64,000 nucleotides of DNA from Rhodospirillaceae bacterium (GCA_016845145.1 JAERTE010000018.1:1-64000), one strand, 5' to 3'; numbered from the stretch's first letter, positions 45,116 to 54,614 are shown. Program-made: numbers and translations. Notes: a model not told the origin generated them from the sequence alone.

Positions 45116-45706
45116 GCCGTGACTGTAGGAACCGGCAGGCAGGAGCCTAGCGGCGAATGATCAAGCCTGCACGCTTCTTCTTGGCCACTTGCGAAGATGC
45201 GACGCCTGCTCGACGAGTTTAGTGAAATCGAAAAGCATGCCACCGTGGATATTGAAAACCGAAAGCTCTAAGAGAACGAATTGTATATTGTACCAACAAC
45301 GCGAGATTTGGGGCCTTGCGTTGAGCTCGAACGAACTGGCCAGCGGCTTATTCTCGCGGATTTTACCCTAGATAAATAGCTCGTAATCAACCCTCCCATG
45401 ATTTAAGTCTTTCATGCCGAGACGCCAAAGAATCCGGTTCCAATTTCCCAGTTTATGCAGCTTTCTGTTGAGCGGATTCTCGGCATCTGTGAAGGTCTGT
45501 TCACTGTGTTACGCGAAAAGAGTATTGCAGAGATTGAAAGCGTATTTCTGCATTTTGTTGTCTCATATGCGGAAGACGAACGGCCACATGGATATCTCCG
45601 ATATAGTTATGCCTTGGAGATTGATCGCCAGCTAGCCCCACTACTCTAATCCCACCGCCTCTTCACTCGCAGACGGCCGGTACTCAGAATCCGCTGTTAC
45701 CCAGAA
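45116..45706. other. Intergenic region with possible decayed coding remnants
   Basis: About 590 bases without a convincing gene. A 24-codon frame at 45197 (MRRLLDEFSEIEKHATVDIE and four more) and a 64-codon frame at 45455 read like pieces of helical proteins. No repeats, insertion-sequence ends or RNA folds stand out here. Confidence 0.4.
45455..45649 (+). CDS. Possible small hypothetical protein or gene fragment
   Basis: 64 residues beginning MQLSVERILGICEGLFTVLR and ending ALEIDRQLAPLL. The amphipathic helical pattern is protein-like, but there is no ribosome site and no recognised family. It could be the tail of a decayed gene. Confidence 0.25.
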   Translation: MQLSVERILGICEGLFTVLREKSIAEIESVFLHFVVSYAEDERPHGYLRYSYALEIDRQLAPLL

Positions 45707-45740
45707 GCAAAAAAGGAGTTAGCCCTAATCGGCTAACTCC
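45707..45740 (-). terminator. Rho-independent terminator of the tRNA-Met gene
   Basis: A perfect 10-bp stem, GGAGTTAGCC / GGCTAACTCC, with a six-base loop; on the minus strand it is followed by TTTTTTGC. It lies ten bases past the tRNA 3' end. Confidence 0.88.
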
Positions 45741-45750
45741 TTGACTTTAT

Positions 45751-45827
45751 TGGTAGCGGAGGAGGGACTCGAACCCCCGACACGCGGATTATGATTCCGC
45801 TGCTCTAACCAGCTGAGCTACTCCGCC
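45751..45827 (-). tRNA. tRNA-Met (anticodon CAT)
   Basis: 77 bases on the minus strand forming a full cloverleaf. The acceptor is GGCGGAG/CTCCGCT (G1-U72 wobble), the D arm GCTC...GAGC, and the anticodon stem GCGGA/TCCGC with loop ATCATAA (anticodon CAT). The T arm is GGGGG-TTCGAGT-CCCTC, and CCA is encoded. It lacks the initiator features (C1-A72 mismatch and three GC pairs in the anticodon stem), so it is elongator Met. A tRNA-Ile2 (lysidine) reading is less likely. Confidence 0.92.
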
Positions 45828-45925
45828 CCAAGGTCTTTGGTGCGTGGCCGTTGGTACGGCCCGGACCCGCGTCATAGAACCACCGTCCGGGACTGTCAAG
45901 GGCCCTTGCCGAGAGCACTGCGTGT

Positions 45926-46408
45926 TTATTTAGGGGCGACAATTGAGCTTAGGAACGCCTCGGTGCCTGGTGTATTGATGTCGCCATTGACCAACCGTGT
46001 CCCTGCCAAGATTTCACGCTCGCTGGCGATCCGTTGAGCGGAGGCAGCATCATGATTGGGGGCCCCCGGAATCCACGGTCTGTCGGCTAAATCGCCTTGC
46101 GGTTGGGCGCGCGGTAAGGGTTCGGGATCCTTGGCCCAGTAATTAACCGGTTCCGGCGCAAACAATTTTTGCGCCGGAGGTTGGGCGGGTCGTTCGTATC
46201 GTTTTGGCGCCGGGCCGAAATAATTCACGATGCGCCGCTCATCTCGGAAATTCGGCTTCTCATGGCAGACCACCCCAGCCAATGACTGATAACAATAGAC
46301 CGGCTCCCGGTCTTCGACGGCTGCTTCATAAGCTGACTTTTGCGCGCAGGCGCCAAGCGCCGCCCCAGACATCACGACCATCATTGCCGTCAGAACTCTC
46401 TTCAACAT
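45926..46408 (-). CDS. Putative outer-membrane lipoprotein
   Basis: 160 residues. The N-terminus MLKRVLTAMMVVMSGAALGA followed by Cys gives a lipobox (ALGAC), so the mature protein would be lipid-anchored at Cys21. The remainder is Pro-rich with DREPVYCYQSLAGVVCHEKP, which contains a Cys pair likely to form a disulphide. It resembles uncharacterised alphaproteobacterial lipoproteins. Function unknown. Confidence 0.72.
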   Translation of the reverse strand: MLKRVLTAMMVVMSGAALGACAQKSAYEAAVEDREPVYCYQSLAGVVCHEKPNFRDERRIVNYFGPAPKRYERPAQPPAQKLFAPEPVNYWAKDPEPLPRAQPQGDLADRPWIPGAPNHDAASAQRIASEREILAGTRLVNGDINTPGTEAFLSSIVAPK

Positions 46409-46481
46409 CTTCTATCTCCAACCATTCCAGTCGGGCGCACTGCGCCTCCGGATATATACATTGCAGATTCGATGCCAAATC

Positions 46482-46516
46482 AAAGGCCGTTCCGAATTTC
46501 TCCGAAACGGCCTTTT
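46482..46516 (-). terminator. Bidirectional stem-loop terminator between lipoprotein and AcuI-like gene
   Basis: AAAGGCCGTT (46482-46491) pairs perfectly with AACGGCCTTT (46506-46515). An A/T flank on both sides allows termination on either strand. It lies 38 bases past the stop of the minus-strand AcuI-like gene. Confidence 0.78.
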
Positions 46517-46553
46517 GTATCAGCGGGTTAACGATCCAATGCGTGATTAAGAT

Positions 46554-47558
46554 TTATCCGTTTACATCAATCACCGTGCGCCCACGCACCTGACCTTGGA
46601 GGATTTTGCCGGCCAGGTCCGGCAACTGGGCAAGAGATGCCTCGTTTGTCACGGCATCGAGTTTGTCGAGCGGCAAGTCTTTGGCCAACCGTCCCCAAGC
46701 TGCGATACGGCGTTCCTTCGGACAGGTGTTGGAATCGATGCCGCATAGATTAACGCCACGCAACAGGAACGGCAGCACATTGGCGGAGAACTCGATCCCA
46801 CCGGCGTTGCCGACCGATGCCACCGTGCCCCAATAGGCCACGGACGGCAAAATATTGCCCAGCATGGCACCACCTACGTTATCGATGCAACCGGCCCAAC
46901 GCTCACCACCAAGGGGACCGCGCGGTGCTTCCATCAACTCGTCGCGGCCAACCAGGGTGGTGGCACCAAGATCGCGCAAGTACGCGTGCGTTTCTTCACG
47001 CCCGGTGCCAGCAGCCACTTTATAGCCGAGGTTTGCAAGGATGCTGACAGCGACGGATCCAACACCGCCTGCGGCACCGGTTACCAGAACGTCATTTTCT
47101 GAATCCGTCGTTAGACCATGCTCTTCCAAGGTCATGATCGCCAGCATGGCGGTAAAACCCGCCGTGCCGATCGCCATGGTTTGCTTCAGTGACAACCCGT
47201 CGGGCACCGGCACCAACCACTCGCTTTTCACCCGCGCGCGCTGGGAGAAACCGCCCCAATGGATTTCACCGACCCGCCAGCCGGTCAAAATCACTTCGTC
47301 TCCAGGCTTATAGTCGGGAGAGTCCGACTGTTCGACAACGCCGCAGAAGTCGATACCGGGCACGTGAGGATAATTGCGCACCAAACGCCCGATCCCGTTG
47401 ATGATCATGCCATCCTTGTAGTTGAGCGTGGAATACTTTACGGCCACCGTCACATCGCCCTCGGGCAGACGGTCATTGGACAATGTCTGAATGGAATTTG
47501 TGACCTTTTTGTCCTCGCCTTGCTCCAATAGAAGGCATGTAAATTGATCGTCGCTCAT
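46554..47558 (-). CDS. acuI: Acrylyl-CoA reductase AcuI/YhdH-type MDR oxidoreductase
   Basis: 334 residues, medium-chain zinc-independent NADPH reductase. Family hallmarks are STLNYKDGMIINGIGRLVRN, PHVPGIDFCGVVEQSDSP, GDEVILTGWRVGEIHWGGFS, the NADP loop LVTGAAGGVGSVAVSILANL and GINLCGIDS-like GVNLCGIDSNTCPKERR. AcuI reduces acryloyl-CoA to propionyl-CoA, notably in DMSP and 3-hydroxypropionate use. YhdH is the enterobacterial equivalent. The start at 47558 follows AGGAGATG. It is divergent from the sensor kinase. Confidence 0.88.
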   Translation of the reverse strand: MSDDQFTCLLLEQGEDKKVTNSIQTLSNDRLPEGDVTVAVKYSTLNYKDGMIINGIGRLVRNYPHVPGIDFCGVVEQSDSPDYKPGDEVILTGWRVGEIHWGGFSQRARVKSEWLVPVPDGLSLKQTMAIGTAGFTAMLAIMTLEEHGLTTDSENDVLVTGAAGGVGSVAVSILANLGYKVAAGTGREETHAYLRDLGATTLVGRDELMEAPRGPLGGERWAGCIDNVGGAMLGNILPSVAYWGTVASVGNAGGIEFSANVLPFLLRGVNLCGIDSNTCPKERRIAAWGRLAKDLPLDKLDAVTNEASLAQLPDLAGKILQGQVRGRTVIDVNG

Positions 47559-47749
47559 GACAGGCATCTCCTGAGAAACTGTTTCGTTTGAATTGCTGCG
47601 GCCAATATACGGGCCGCCCGCCACAGGTCAACGTGCTGCGTTGCAGTGCAGCAGTGTTTTTCCCCCCACGAGAATTTGAAAAATTACATATGGCGAGGCC
47701 CAATGATCTAGCGCTACCATAGTGCTCGATGCATTCAAAGAGGGCACTC

Positions 47750-49834
47750 GTGGAACACCGCCATTCATCGCCGTCGCCACGCCAGACACTGTTTACCGAC
47801 AGTGAGCGGACCACACTGACCGATACACTGCGTTTTGTCGCCGAACGCGCATGGCGGGTGTCAGGCACCGGCTTCTTTATTGAGTTGGTCTCTTATCTGG
47901 GTGAAACCCTGGATGTGGCCTTCGCATTCTGCGATATGATCGATCCAAAGGACGATATGACGGTGCAAACGTTGGCGTTGTACGCTCACGGCGAAATTTC
48001 AGAAAACATAAGCTATAGCCTCAAAGACACGCCGTGCGAAAACGTCGTCGGTAGTGAATTTTGCTGGTATGGAGAAGACGTCCAGCGGCTGTTTCCGAAT
48101 GACGAATTGCTGGTCGAAATGAATGCCGAGAGTTATGCCGGCATACCGCTGTGGACTGCTCACGGAACACCACTCGGCCTCATCGCCGTTATGGACGACA
48201 AACCGTTGAAGTCGAGGGAATTGGTACAGACCGTTCTGCAAATTGTTGCGGTACGCGCCGGCGCCGAACTGGAGCGACTGCAGGACGTCACTAGATTGCA
48301 ATCCAGCCAGCAGCGTTTCTTGGATTTCGCCACCGTCAGTTCGGATTGGTTTTGGGAGACCGACGCTGACCTTCGATTTTCATATTTTTCCGATCGTTTT
48401 GAAGATGTAACCGGGGTTCCGCCGTCGCAACTTCTTGGCAAGACCCGAGAAGAAGTCGGCGCACCTGGCGCGAGCATCGGTGCCTTCGAGCAGTTATTGG
48501 AGGACCTGAGAGAACATCGATCATTTCGGGATTTTCAACATCATCGTATCAAACCGAATGGCGAAAAGGCCTACCTGTCTATCAGCGGGCAGCCCGCCGT
48601 AGACGAAAACGGTGTTTTCATTGGCTTTCGCGGTGTCGGGCGGGAAATCTCAGATCAAAAACTGGTTGAGCGTGAGTTGATTGAGAGCCGGGATGCGGCT
48701 CGGCGGGCTAACGAAGCGAAGTCGGAATTTCTGGCGAGCATGAGCCATGAACTGCGGACGCCGCTAAATGCCGTGCTCGGGTTTGCTCAAATGATGTTGC
48801 ACGATCCGAAACAGGCGCTTTCAAAACCGCAGATCGAACATGTGGAATGTATTTTGACGGGTGGCGGTCATCTACTCGACCTGGTTAACGATATATTGGA
48901 TCTGGCTCGGATTGAAGCGGATCAAATCGCCCTTTCCGTCGAGGATGTCACTGCAAATGACGTCGTGCGGACCTGTGTCAGCCAGTCCAGAGCTCTTGGT
49001 AAACAACGCGCGATCAAAATCACTGATCGTTTTAGTGCTGAGATGCCGGTGATTTTGCGCACCGATCGGGTGAGGCTGAAACAGATCCTTCTTAACCTTC
49101 TTTCCAATGCCATAAAATTCAATCGCGATGAAGGAACCGTGACGCTGGAAGGCAAGATCATCGACCAGAGGTTTCTGCGTATAACTGTCACAGACACCGG
49201 TATCGGCATCAACGATGACGAAAAACACAACGTCTTTCAGATGTTTCATCGACTCGACGCAGACGCCATGTTAGCGCGCGAGGGCACGGGTATCGGTCTA
49301 ACGGTCACGAAATTCCTGATTGAACGAATGGGCGGCAGTATCGATTTTCAGAGCCGCGAAGGCGTCGGGAGTACGTTCTCAATCGATCTCCCGCTGAGCA
49401 CAAACCGGGAAATTTTGATATGGACCAACGATCTGCGGGTAGGCGTCGACGCCATAGATAAAGATCATCAGGTGATCGTTACTCTGTTGAACAGAATGGC
49501 GCATGAAGATGTTGGCACCAAAGTCGCGAATAAATCCGTCGAGGAAATGATCAGTTACACGCATTATCACTTCCTCAGGGAGGAAGCGATCATGGAAATT
49601 ATCGACTACCCAGAACTCGAACCCCATCGGAAACGGCACCGCGATCTCGTCAGCCAGATCCAAGGAATGTCTGACTCCTGGACCACTGAAAACGATGAAC
49701 CGGCGCGAATTGAGTTACGTCGGTTCCTTCGCGATTGGTGGACACACCACAACTTGAACGTGGATATGGAAATCGCCCGTTTCACCTCCGGCAAGGAGCA
49801 GAAAATCAGCGAGGCTTTGAGCCGAATTGGATAG
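47750..49834 (+). CDS. Sensor histidine kinase with PAS domain and C-terminal hemerythrin domain
   Basis: 694 residues from a GTG behind AGAGGG (an ATG seven codons earlier lacks a ribosome site). Domains in order: GAF-like (about 20-180), PAS (190-305), HisKA with phospho-His333 in SMSHELRTPLN, HATPase_c (N-box LLNLLSNAIKFN, G-boxes DTGIGINDDE and GTGIGLTVTKF), then a bacteriohemerythrin domain (about 570-690). The di-iron ligands of that domain are visible as AIDKDHQ, YTHYHFLREEAIM, HRKRHRD and WWTHHNLNVD. No membrane segment is seen, so it is cytoplasmic. The hemerythrin suggests sensing of oxygen, nitric oxide or redox state. No response regulator is adjacent. Confidence 0.9.
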   Translation: MEHRHSSPSPRQTLFTDSERTTLTDTLRFVAERAWRVSGTGFFIELVSYLGETLDVAFAFCDMIDPKDDMTVQTLALYAHGEISENISYSLKDTPCENVVGSEFCWYGEDVQRLFPNDELLVEMNAESYAGIPLWTAHGTPLGLIAVMDDKPLKSRELVQTVLQIVAVRAGAELERLQDVTRLQSSQQRFLDFATVSSDWFWETDADLRFSYFSDRFEDVTGVPPSQLLGKTREEVGAPGASIGAFEQLLEDLREHRSFRDFQHHRIKPNGEKAYLSISGQPAVDENGVFIGFRGVGREISDQKLVERELIESRDAARRANEAKSEFLASMSHELRTPLNAVLGFAQMMLHDPKQALSKPQIEHVECILTGGGHLLDLVNDILDLARIEADQIALSVEDVTANDVVRTCVSQSRALGKQRAIKITDRFSAEMPVILRTDRVRLKQILLNLLSNAIKFNRDEGTVTLEGKIIDQRFLRITVTDTGIGINDDEKHNVFQMFHRLDADAMLAREGTGIGLTVTKFLIERMGGSIDFQSREGVGSTFSIDLPLSTNREILIWTNDLRVGVDAIDKDHQVIVTLLNRMAHEDVGTKVANKSVEEMISYTHYHFLREEAIMEIIDYPELEPHRKRHRDLVSQIQGMSDSWTTENDEPARIELRRFLRDWWTHHNLNVDMEIARFTSGKEQKISEALSRIG

Positions 49835-49852
49835 GCCGTTTCAGAAGGTTTC

Positions 49853-50719
49853 TTAAGCGCCTGCTCGCAAGCGTTCCCGAAACATCGTGTATAAACCGCT
49901 CAAAACGATGACCCCAGCGCCGACAAGGGTGAGCAGGTCGGGAAGCTCATCAAAGAGAAAGAAACCCAAAAGGATCGCCCAAACGATCAAAAAATAATTG
50001 AGAGGCTGCAATGATGAAGCAGACGCGTGCTCCAAGGCCAATATCAGTAGTAAATGCGCGAACAATCCCATGACGGCGAGCACACCCATCAACACCCAGG
50101 CTTCTTGCGTGGGCGGTTTCCAGGCCTCAATGCCAAACGGCGTCACTGAGATGGCACCGACCCACCCTACGTAGAATAAACTCGTTGCAGAAGAATCCTG
50201 GCGGCTGGCGAGGCGGGTCAGAACATTGTAGAGCGCGAACATTAACGCTGCCAGGAGCGGAATCAACGCAGCTGGCTGGAACACGCCAACACCCGGTCGA
50301 ATAATGATGAGCGTGCCAAAAAAGCCTACCGCGACTGCACTCCAGCGCCTCCAGCCAACCTGCTCTCCTAGTACGAACGGGGCGAACATCGTAACCATCA
50401 ATGGAAACGCTGCAAGTATCGCATGCATGTCCGCAAGACCCATATAGCGAAGGCCAATGGAAAACAACGCGATCTCGAGAATCATCAAAATCGACCGAAA
50501 TATTTGCAGCACCGGCCGCCTGGAATGGAAACTTCTCCGCCAACCGGCTTTTCTGATCGCGTACCCCGTGGCGAACACCGCGAAAACCCAAAACCGGATC
50601 ATGATGAACTGTGCCGGGTCGTAATCTTCCACGAGCACCTTGGTCACGGCATCTTGAGACGAGAATAGAAACATCGCACCAAGGCACAATGTCATTCCCA
50701 GCTTATTGGACTCGGCCAA
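49853..50719 (-). CDS. EamA/DMT-family transporter
   Basis: 288 residues with about ten hydrophobic helices in two EamA repeats (MFLFSSQDAVTKVLVEDYDP, ALFSIGLRYMGLADMHAILA, LALEHASASSLQPLNYFLIV). It is an inner-membrane permease of the drug/metabolite family; the direction and substrate are unknown. It starts with TTG three bases after the pyrC stop, or with an ATG at 50695. It is the last gene of the glycosyltransferase-asnB-pyrC run. Confidence 0.85.
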   Translation of the reverse strand: MAESNKLGMTLCLGAMFLFSSQDAVTKVLVEDYDPAQFIMIRFWVFAVFATGYAIRKAGWRRSFHSRRPVLQIFRSILMILEIALFSIGLRYMGLADMHAILAAFPLMVTMFAPFVLGEQVGWRRWSAVAVGFFGTLIIIRPGVGVFQPAALIPLLAALMFALYNVLTRLASRQDSSATSLFYVGWVGAISVTPFGIEAWKPPTQEAWVLMGVLAVMGLFAHLLLILALEHASASSLQPLNYFLIVWAILLGFFLFDELPDLLTLVGAGVIVLSGLYTMFRERLRAGA

Positions 50720-50722
50720 ATG

Positions 50723-51775
50723 CTATGCCAATCGCCACGACATCTGTTCACCGCCGCCAAACACCTGGATCACTTCGCCATCAGATGTGGTAACAGCTTC
50801 GGGGAACGACGACGGGCTCCGCTCCAGGGTGACTGTGCCGGTGTTTGCCGCCAATCCGTAAAACGTGGGGCCATTGAGTGACGCAAAAGGTTCGAGCTTA
50901 TCCAGTGCGCCTTCTTCGTCGAACACCTGCGTGTAGGTCTCCAGTGCCGACGGCGCGGTGAAGATGCCGGCGCACCCGCAAGCCGTCTCTTTTGCGCTGC
51001 GGCCATGCGGCGCGGTGTCGGTGCCTAGAAAGAACGCCGCCTCGCCTGACGTGGCCGCGTCGCGTAAGGCCAAACGATGTGTCTCGCGTTTGGCGATCGG
51101 CAGACAATAGAGATGCGGGCGGATGCCGCCCTTGAAGATATCCGTGCGATTGATCACCAGGTGATGCGCGGTCACTGTAGCCCCCAGCCTTCCAGGTGTT
51201 TCTGCCCAGCGGGCGCGAACGAAATCCACCGCGTTCTTGGTGGTGACGTGCTCGAACACAATCTTGAGCTCCGGGAAATCGCTGATTAGCGGCGTCAGCA
51301 CATTTTCAATATAGATGGCCTCGCGATCAAAAATATCAACACTGGGGTCGGTGACTTCGCCGTGGACCAACAACGGCATGCCGATTTCTTGCATGCGCTC
51401 CAGTGTCCCATAAACATTCTTCACGTCGCTGACACCAGAGTCGGAATTGGTGGTGGCGCCGGCGGGGTAAAACTTAACCGCAGCGAATACACCCTCATCA
51501 TAGCCACGCGCGATTTCGTTCGGATCGGCCGTGTCGGTCAGATAGCAGGTCATCAGCGGCGCGAAATCACTATCGGCGGGTAGCGCCGCGACAATTCGTT
51601 CACGGTAGGCATTGGCGGCGGCGATGGTGGTCACCGGCGGCACCAGGTTGGGCATGACGATGGCGCGCGCAAATTGCCGCGCTGTATGCGGCACAACAGC
51701 CGCCAGCATGGTGTCGTCACGGAAATGCACGTGCCAGTCATCTGGCCTACGTATCGTCAATTGATCAATGCTCAT
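50723..51775 (-). CDS. pyrC: Dihydroorotase (PyrC, E. coli type)
   Basis: Pyrimidine synthesis: carbamoyl-aspartate to dihydroorotate. 350 residues with the zinc site DDWHVHFRDD, MPNLVPPVTT, the carbamylated lysine in AVKFYPAGATTNSDSGV, LLVHGEVTD, KIVFEHVTTKNAVDFV, THHL-type ATVTAHHLVINRTD and LGTDTAPH (catalytic Asp). The start at 51775 follows GGGAG. A housekeeping gene embedded at the end of a polysaccharide operon. Confidence 0.94.
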   Translation of the reverse strand: MSIDQLTIRRPDDWHVHFRDDTMLAAVVPHTARQFARAIVMPNLVPPVTTIAAANAYRERIVAALPADSDFAPLMTCYLTDTADPNEIARGYDEGVFAAVKFYPAGATTNSDSGVSDVKNVYGTLERMQEIGMPLLVHGEVTDPSVDIFDREAIYIENVLTPLISDFPELKIVFEHVTTKNAVDFVRARWAETPGRLGATVTAHHLVINRTDIFKGGIRPHLYCLPIAKRETHRLALRDAATSGEAAFFLGTDTAPHGRSAKETACGCAGIFTAPSALETYTQVFDEEGALDKLEPFASLNGPTFYGLAANTGTVTLERSPSSFPEAVTTSDGEVIQVFGGGEQMSWRLA

Positions 51776-51807
51776 GACGTCTCCCATACCTCGCCGCTGC
51801 CGGGCAC

Positions 51808-53580
51808 TCAAGCCGCCAGCATCTCGAAAGCGTCGCCTTCGGCTTGTTTCCCGACAATATGATGCTGATGCCACAGTGCGTAGAACAACAACACCCACTG
51901 CGCTTGCGCCTCGCGTTTGCCTTTCGCCCGAAATAAAGCGGCAGTTGATTCCTTGCGGCATAACTGTTGGATGCCAGCTTGATCGGCAACCAGCGGTCCC
52001 AGGCGATGCCCTTTGCTCTCCAACCATGGCCCGATGGGCACCGTGAAACCGCGCTTCTTGGAAAATGGCTGGCTTTCGGGCAAGGCCGTCTCAAGCCATT
52101 TGCGTAACAGCCATTTGCCTTTGCGGCCGCGTACTTTCAATTTGTCGGGCAGCGGAAACGCGAAGGCCGCCAATTCGCGGTCGAGAAACGGCACACGGCC
52201 TTCGATACCATGCGCCATCAAACAGCGATCCACTTTCATCAGCAAATCGTTCGGCAGCCAGTCGGCGCAATCCAAAGCCTGCGCACGTTGCAATCCGCTC
52301 AGACCGTCTGGCAACGCTTTTTCCGCCAGCCGCATGCCGTCGCGCCAATCCTCGTTGTCTTCGTGCAATACACCCAGCCCGCTCAGGATTCCCTGGTTGC
52401 GCATCGGTCGCCCGCCCAGCAGCCTTGAACGGGCTGCGCGCCGGTAGCGCCCGTAGCCCGCGAACATCTCGTCGCCGCCTTCGCCGCTCAAGATCACCTT
52501 CAATCCCGCATCGCGTACCGCCGCCGCCATCTTGAACGTCGGCAGCACGGCATAATCGGCAACCGGATCATCCATCGCCGCCGCCGCTTTCGGCAGCAAT
52601 TCCCAGAAATCGCTTTCTCCAAAAAAAACTTCATGGTGCTCAGCGTGTGCCGCCTTGGCGACAGCTTGGGCGTGGGCGCGTTCATCGGGCACTTTGGTGC
52701 CGTCGCCAAACCCAATGGTAAAGGCCTGCACGGGTTTGTCATTCAGCCGATCCATCATGGCAATGAGCGCCGATGAATCGATGCCACCGGATAAAAACAT
52801 GCCATAGGGCACATCCGAGCGCTGATGCATCTCAACGCTGCCTTGAAGCACCGACATCATCGCATTCAACGCCTGATCGGGCGTGGTCGAATGGCGTCCG
52901 GCACTTGGCAAAGGGCTCAATCGGCGGCGCTCGATAATCCGGCCCGCCCGAACGACGAGCGTTTCACCAGGCAACACCCGCTCTATGCCGGCAAACGGCG
53001 TTTCCGCACCGGTGGTAAATTGCAATTGCAACAGCTCCTGCGCCTTTGCCTGATCGAGCGTCGGCGTCACCACCCCCGCCTGTACCATAGCTTGTGCCTC
53101 GGAGGCAAAAGCGAAAAATTGCGGCGTTTCGACGAAATACAGTGGTTTGATCCCAAACGGGTCGCGGCTCAGAACCAGTCGGTCGGTTTGCGGGTCGTGA
53201 ATGGCAATGGCGTACATACCGCGCAAATTTCGCGCAAAATCGACGCCGTCGCGCAGATAGAGATGCAATGGCGTCTCGCAATCGGACTCGGTAACAAATG
53301 AAGCTGCATTGAATTCCTGGCGCAGTTCTCGGTAGTTATAAATCTCACCGTTGGCGACCAGCGAAATCAGGCCGCCGCTTGGTCCGCGCGCACGCAACGG
53401 CTGATCTCCGGTTTTCAGATCAATGATCGCCAGCCGCGTCTGCAACAATCCCGTATCGCCATCCACTTGTCGCCCACTGCCGTCCGGTCCCCGGTGCGCT
53501 AGCGCCTTCTCAAGCGTATCAAGAACGGCAGCACCGGGTTTCGAGCCGTCCCGCATGACGATGCCGGCGATGCCGCACAT
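51808..53580 (-). CDS. asnB: Asparagine synthase (glutamine-hydrolysing)
   Basis: 590 residues. The N-terminal glutaminase has nucleophile Cys2 (MCGIAGIVM), HRGPDGSG, TRLAIIDLKTGDQPL and NGEIYNYRELR. The C-terminal synthetase has the PP-loop FLSGGIDSSALIAM, ILSGEGGDEMFAGYGRYRRA and VDRCLMAHGIEGRVPFLDREL. Within a glycosyltransferase run it may either make asparagine or, like several asnB paralogues, amidate a sugar acid or glycan. The start ATG overlaps the upstream stop (TGATG). Confidence 0.92.
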   Translation of the reverse strand: MCGIAGIVMRDGSKPGAAVLDTLEKALAHRGPDGSGRQVDGDTGLLQTRLAIIDLKTGDQPLRARGPSGGLISLVANGEIYNYRELRQEFNAASFVTESDCETPLHLYLRDGVDFARNLRGMYAIAIHDPQTDRLVLSRDPFGIKPLYFVETPQFFAFASEAQAMVQAGVVTPTLDQAKAQELLQLQFTTGAETPFAGIERVLPGETLVVRAGRIIERRRLSPLPSAGRHSTTPDQALNAMMSVLQGSVEMHQRSDVPYGMFLSGGIDSSALIAMMDRLNDKPVQAFTIGFGDGTKVPDERAHAQAVAKAAHAEHHEVFFGESDFWELLPKAAAAMDDPVADYAVLPTFKMAAAVRDAGLKVILSGEGGDEMFAGYGRYRRAARSRLLGGRPMRNQGILSGLGVLHEDNEDWRDGMRLAEKALPDGLSGLQRAQALDCADWLPNDLLMKVDRCLMAHGIEGRVPFLDRELAAFAFPLPDKLKVRGRKGKWLLRKWLETALPESQPFSKKRGFTVPIGPWLESKGHRLGPLVADQAGIQQLCRKESTAALFRAKGKREAQAQWVLLFYALWHQHHIVGKQAEGDAFEMLAA

Positions 53581-54602
53581 CAGCCGGCAATCCTCTGGAA
53601 AAACGCCATGTACTGATCAACCACGCTGTTTTCGGTGAAATGCTCGGAATAGACCTCGTGTCCGCGCCGCGCGATACGTGCGCGCAGGTCGTTGTCGTCG
53701 ATGACCATACGTATGGCCTTGGCCAGCATGACGGGGTCCTCCGTCGGCACCAAGACACCTGATTCCAAATGCTCGATCAGTGTGCCGGGGCCGTAGCTGT
53801 CGGCGGCGACGATCGGTCGGCCATGCGCCCAGGCTTCAAGCACCACATTCCCCAGGGGTTCATGTCGCGACGGACAGGCGTACACGTCGCATGTTGCAAG
53901 TAACGCCGCCACATCATCGCGCCAACCCAAAAAACGAACCCGCGGTTTGACGGCCATTTTCTCCGCCATTTTCTCCAGCTCTTCCCTGAGCGGTCCCTCC
54001 CCCGCAATCCAGAGATAGGCATTCGGTACCCGGCTCAATGCCTCAAGCATCACGTCGAAGCCCTTGTTTTCATGCAGCCGGCCCATGGTCAGGATCAACG
54101 GCACGCTATCGGGCGTATAAAACGCCTGACGTGACAACGGCTCAGCGGGTTCGGCGGACACGAAATTGGGCAGGTAATGAGCTTTTTCGGCCGGCCAGCC
54201 TTCTTTGACCAGATAGCTGACGATGTCTTCGGTGTTGCCGACCAGATGGTCGCAGTTCTGATAATATTTCAGATCGTAATAGCCACCCAGCCGGGCCACG
54301 TGGGTAAAATCACCCTTCGGGCACATGCCGGTGGCGCGGTTCATCCATGTCAGCACGATATCAGGCGTGAACGCCTTGATCTCTTTTTTCAATGCACGCG
54401 GTGTCTGCCAATCCAAACTGCCTCCGAATTTAAGCTGTATGGGCTCAATACCCTCGGCCCGCAGCATATCGGCCCTGGCCGGATTCTGGCGGATGACCAC
54501 GCGCTGTTCCAGCCCGGCGCGGTGCAGCGCGCAGGCCAGCCGCACGAAGAACGCTTCCGCACCGCCAAACTCGGCGCCGGCCATGGCTTGCAGCACTCGC
54601 AT
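53580..54602 (-). CDS. Glycosyltransferase family 4 (GT-B)
   Basis: 340 residues. N-terminal acceptor loop AEFGGAEAFFVRLACALHRA; C-terminal donor site LTMGRLHENKGFDVMLEAL, SRHEPLGNVVLEAWAHGRPI and VAADSYGPGTLIEHLESG, with the E-x7-E type motif. It transfers a sugar from a nucleotide donor, probably onto LPS core or a capsule. The stop overlaps asnB, and the gene lies 12 bases after the next glycosyltransferase. Confidence 0.88.
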   Translation of the reverse strand: MRVLQAMAGAEFGGAEAFFVRLACALHRAGLEQRVVIRQNPARADMLRAEGIEPIQLKFGGSLDWQTPRALKKEIKAFTPDIVLTWMNRATGMCPKGDFTHVARLGGYYDLKYYQNCDHLVGNTEDIVSYLVKEGWPAEKAHYLPNFVSAEPAEPLSRQAFYTPDSVPLILTMGRLHENKGFDVMLEALSRVPNAYLWIAGEGPLREELEKMAEKMAVKPRVRFLGWRDDVAALLATCDVYACPSRHEPLGNVVLEAWAHGRPIVAADSYGPGTLIEHLESGVLVPTEDPVMLAKAIRMVIDDNDLRARIARRGHEVYSEHFTENSVVDQYMAFFQRIAG

Positions 54603-54614
54603 ACTAGATTTGCC

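Noticed and set aside
45751-45827. tRNA-Ile2 (CAT, lysidine-modified)
   Set aside because: Arm sequences resemble alphaproteobacterial elongator tRNA-Met; the acceptor and anticodon stems do not look like tRNA-Ile.
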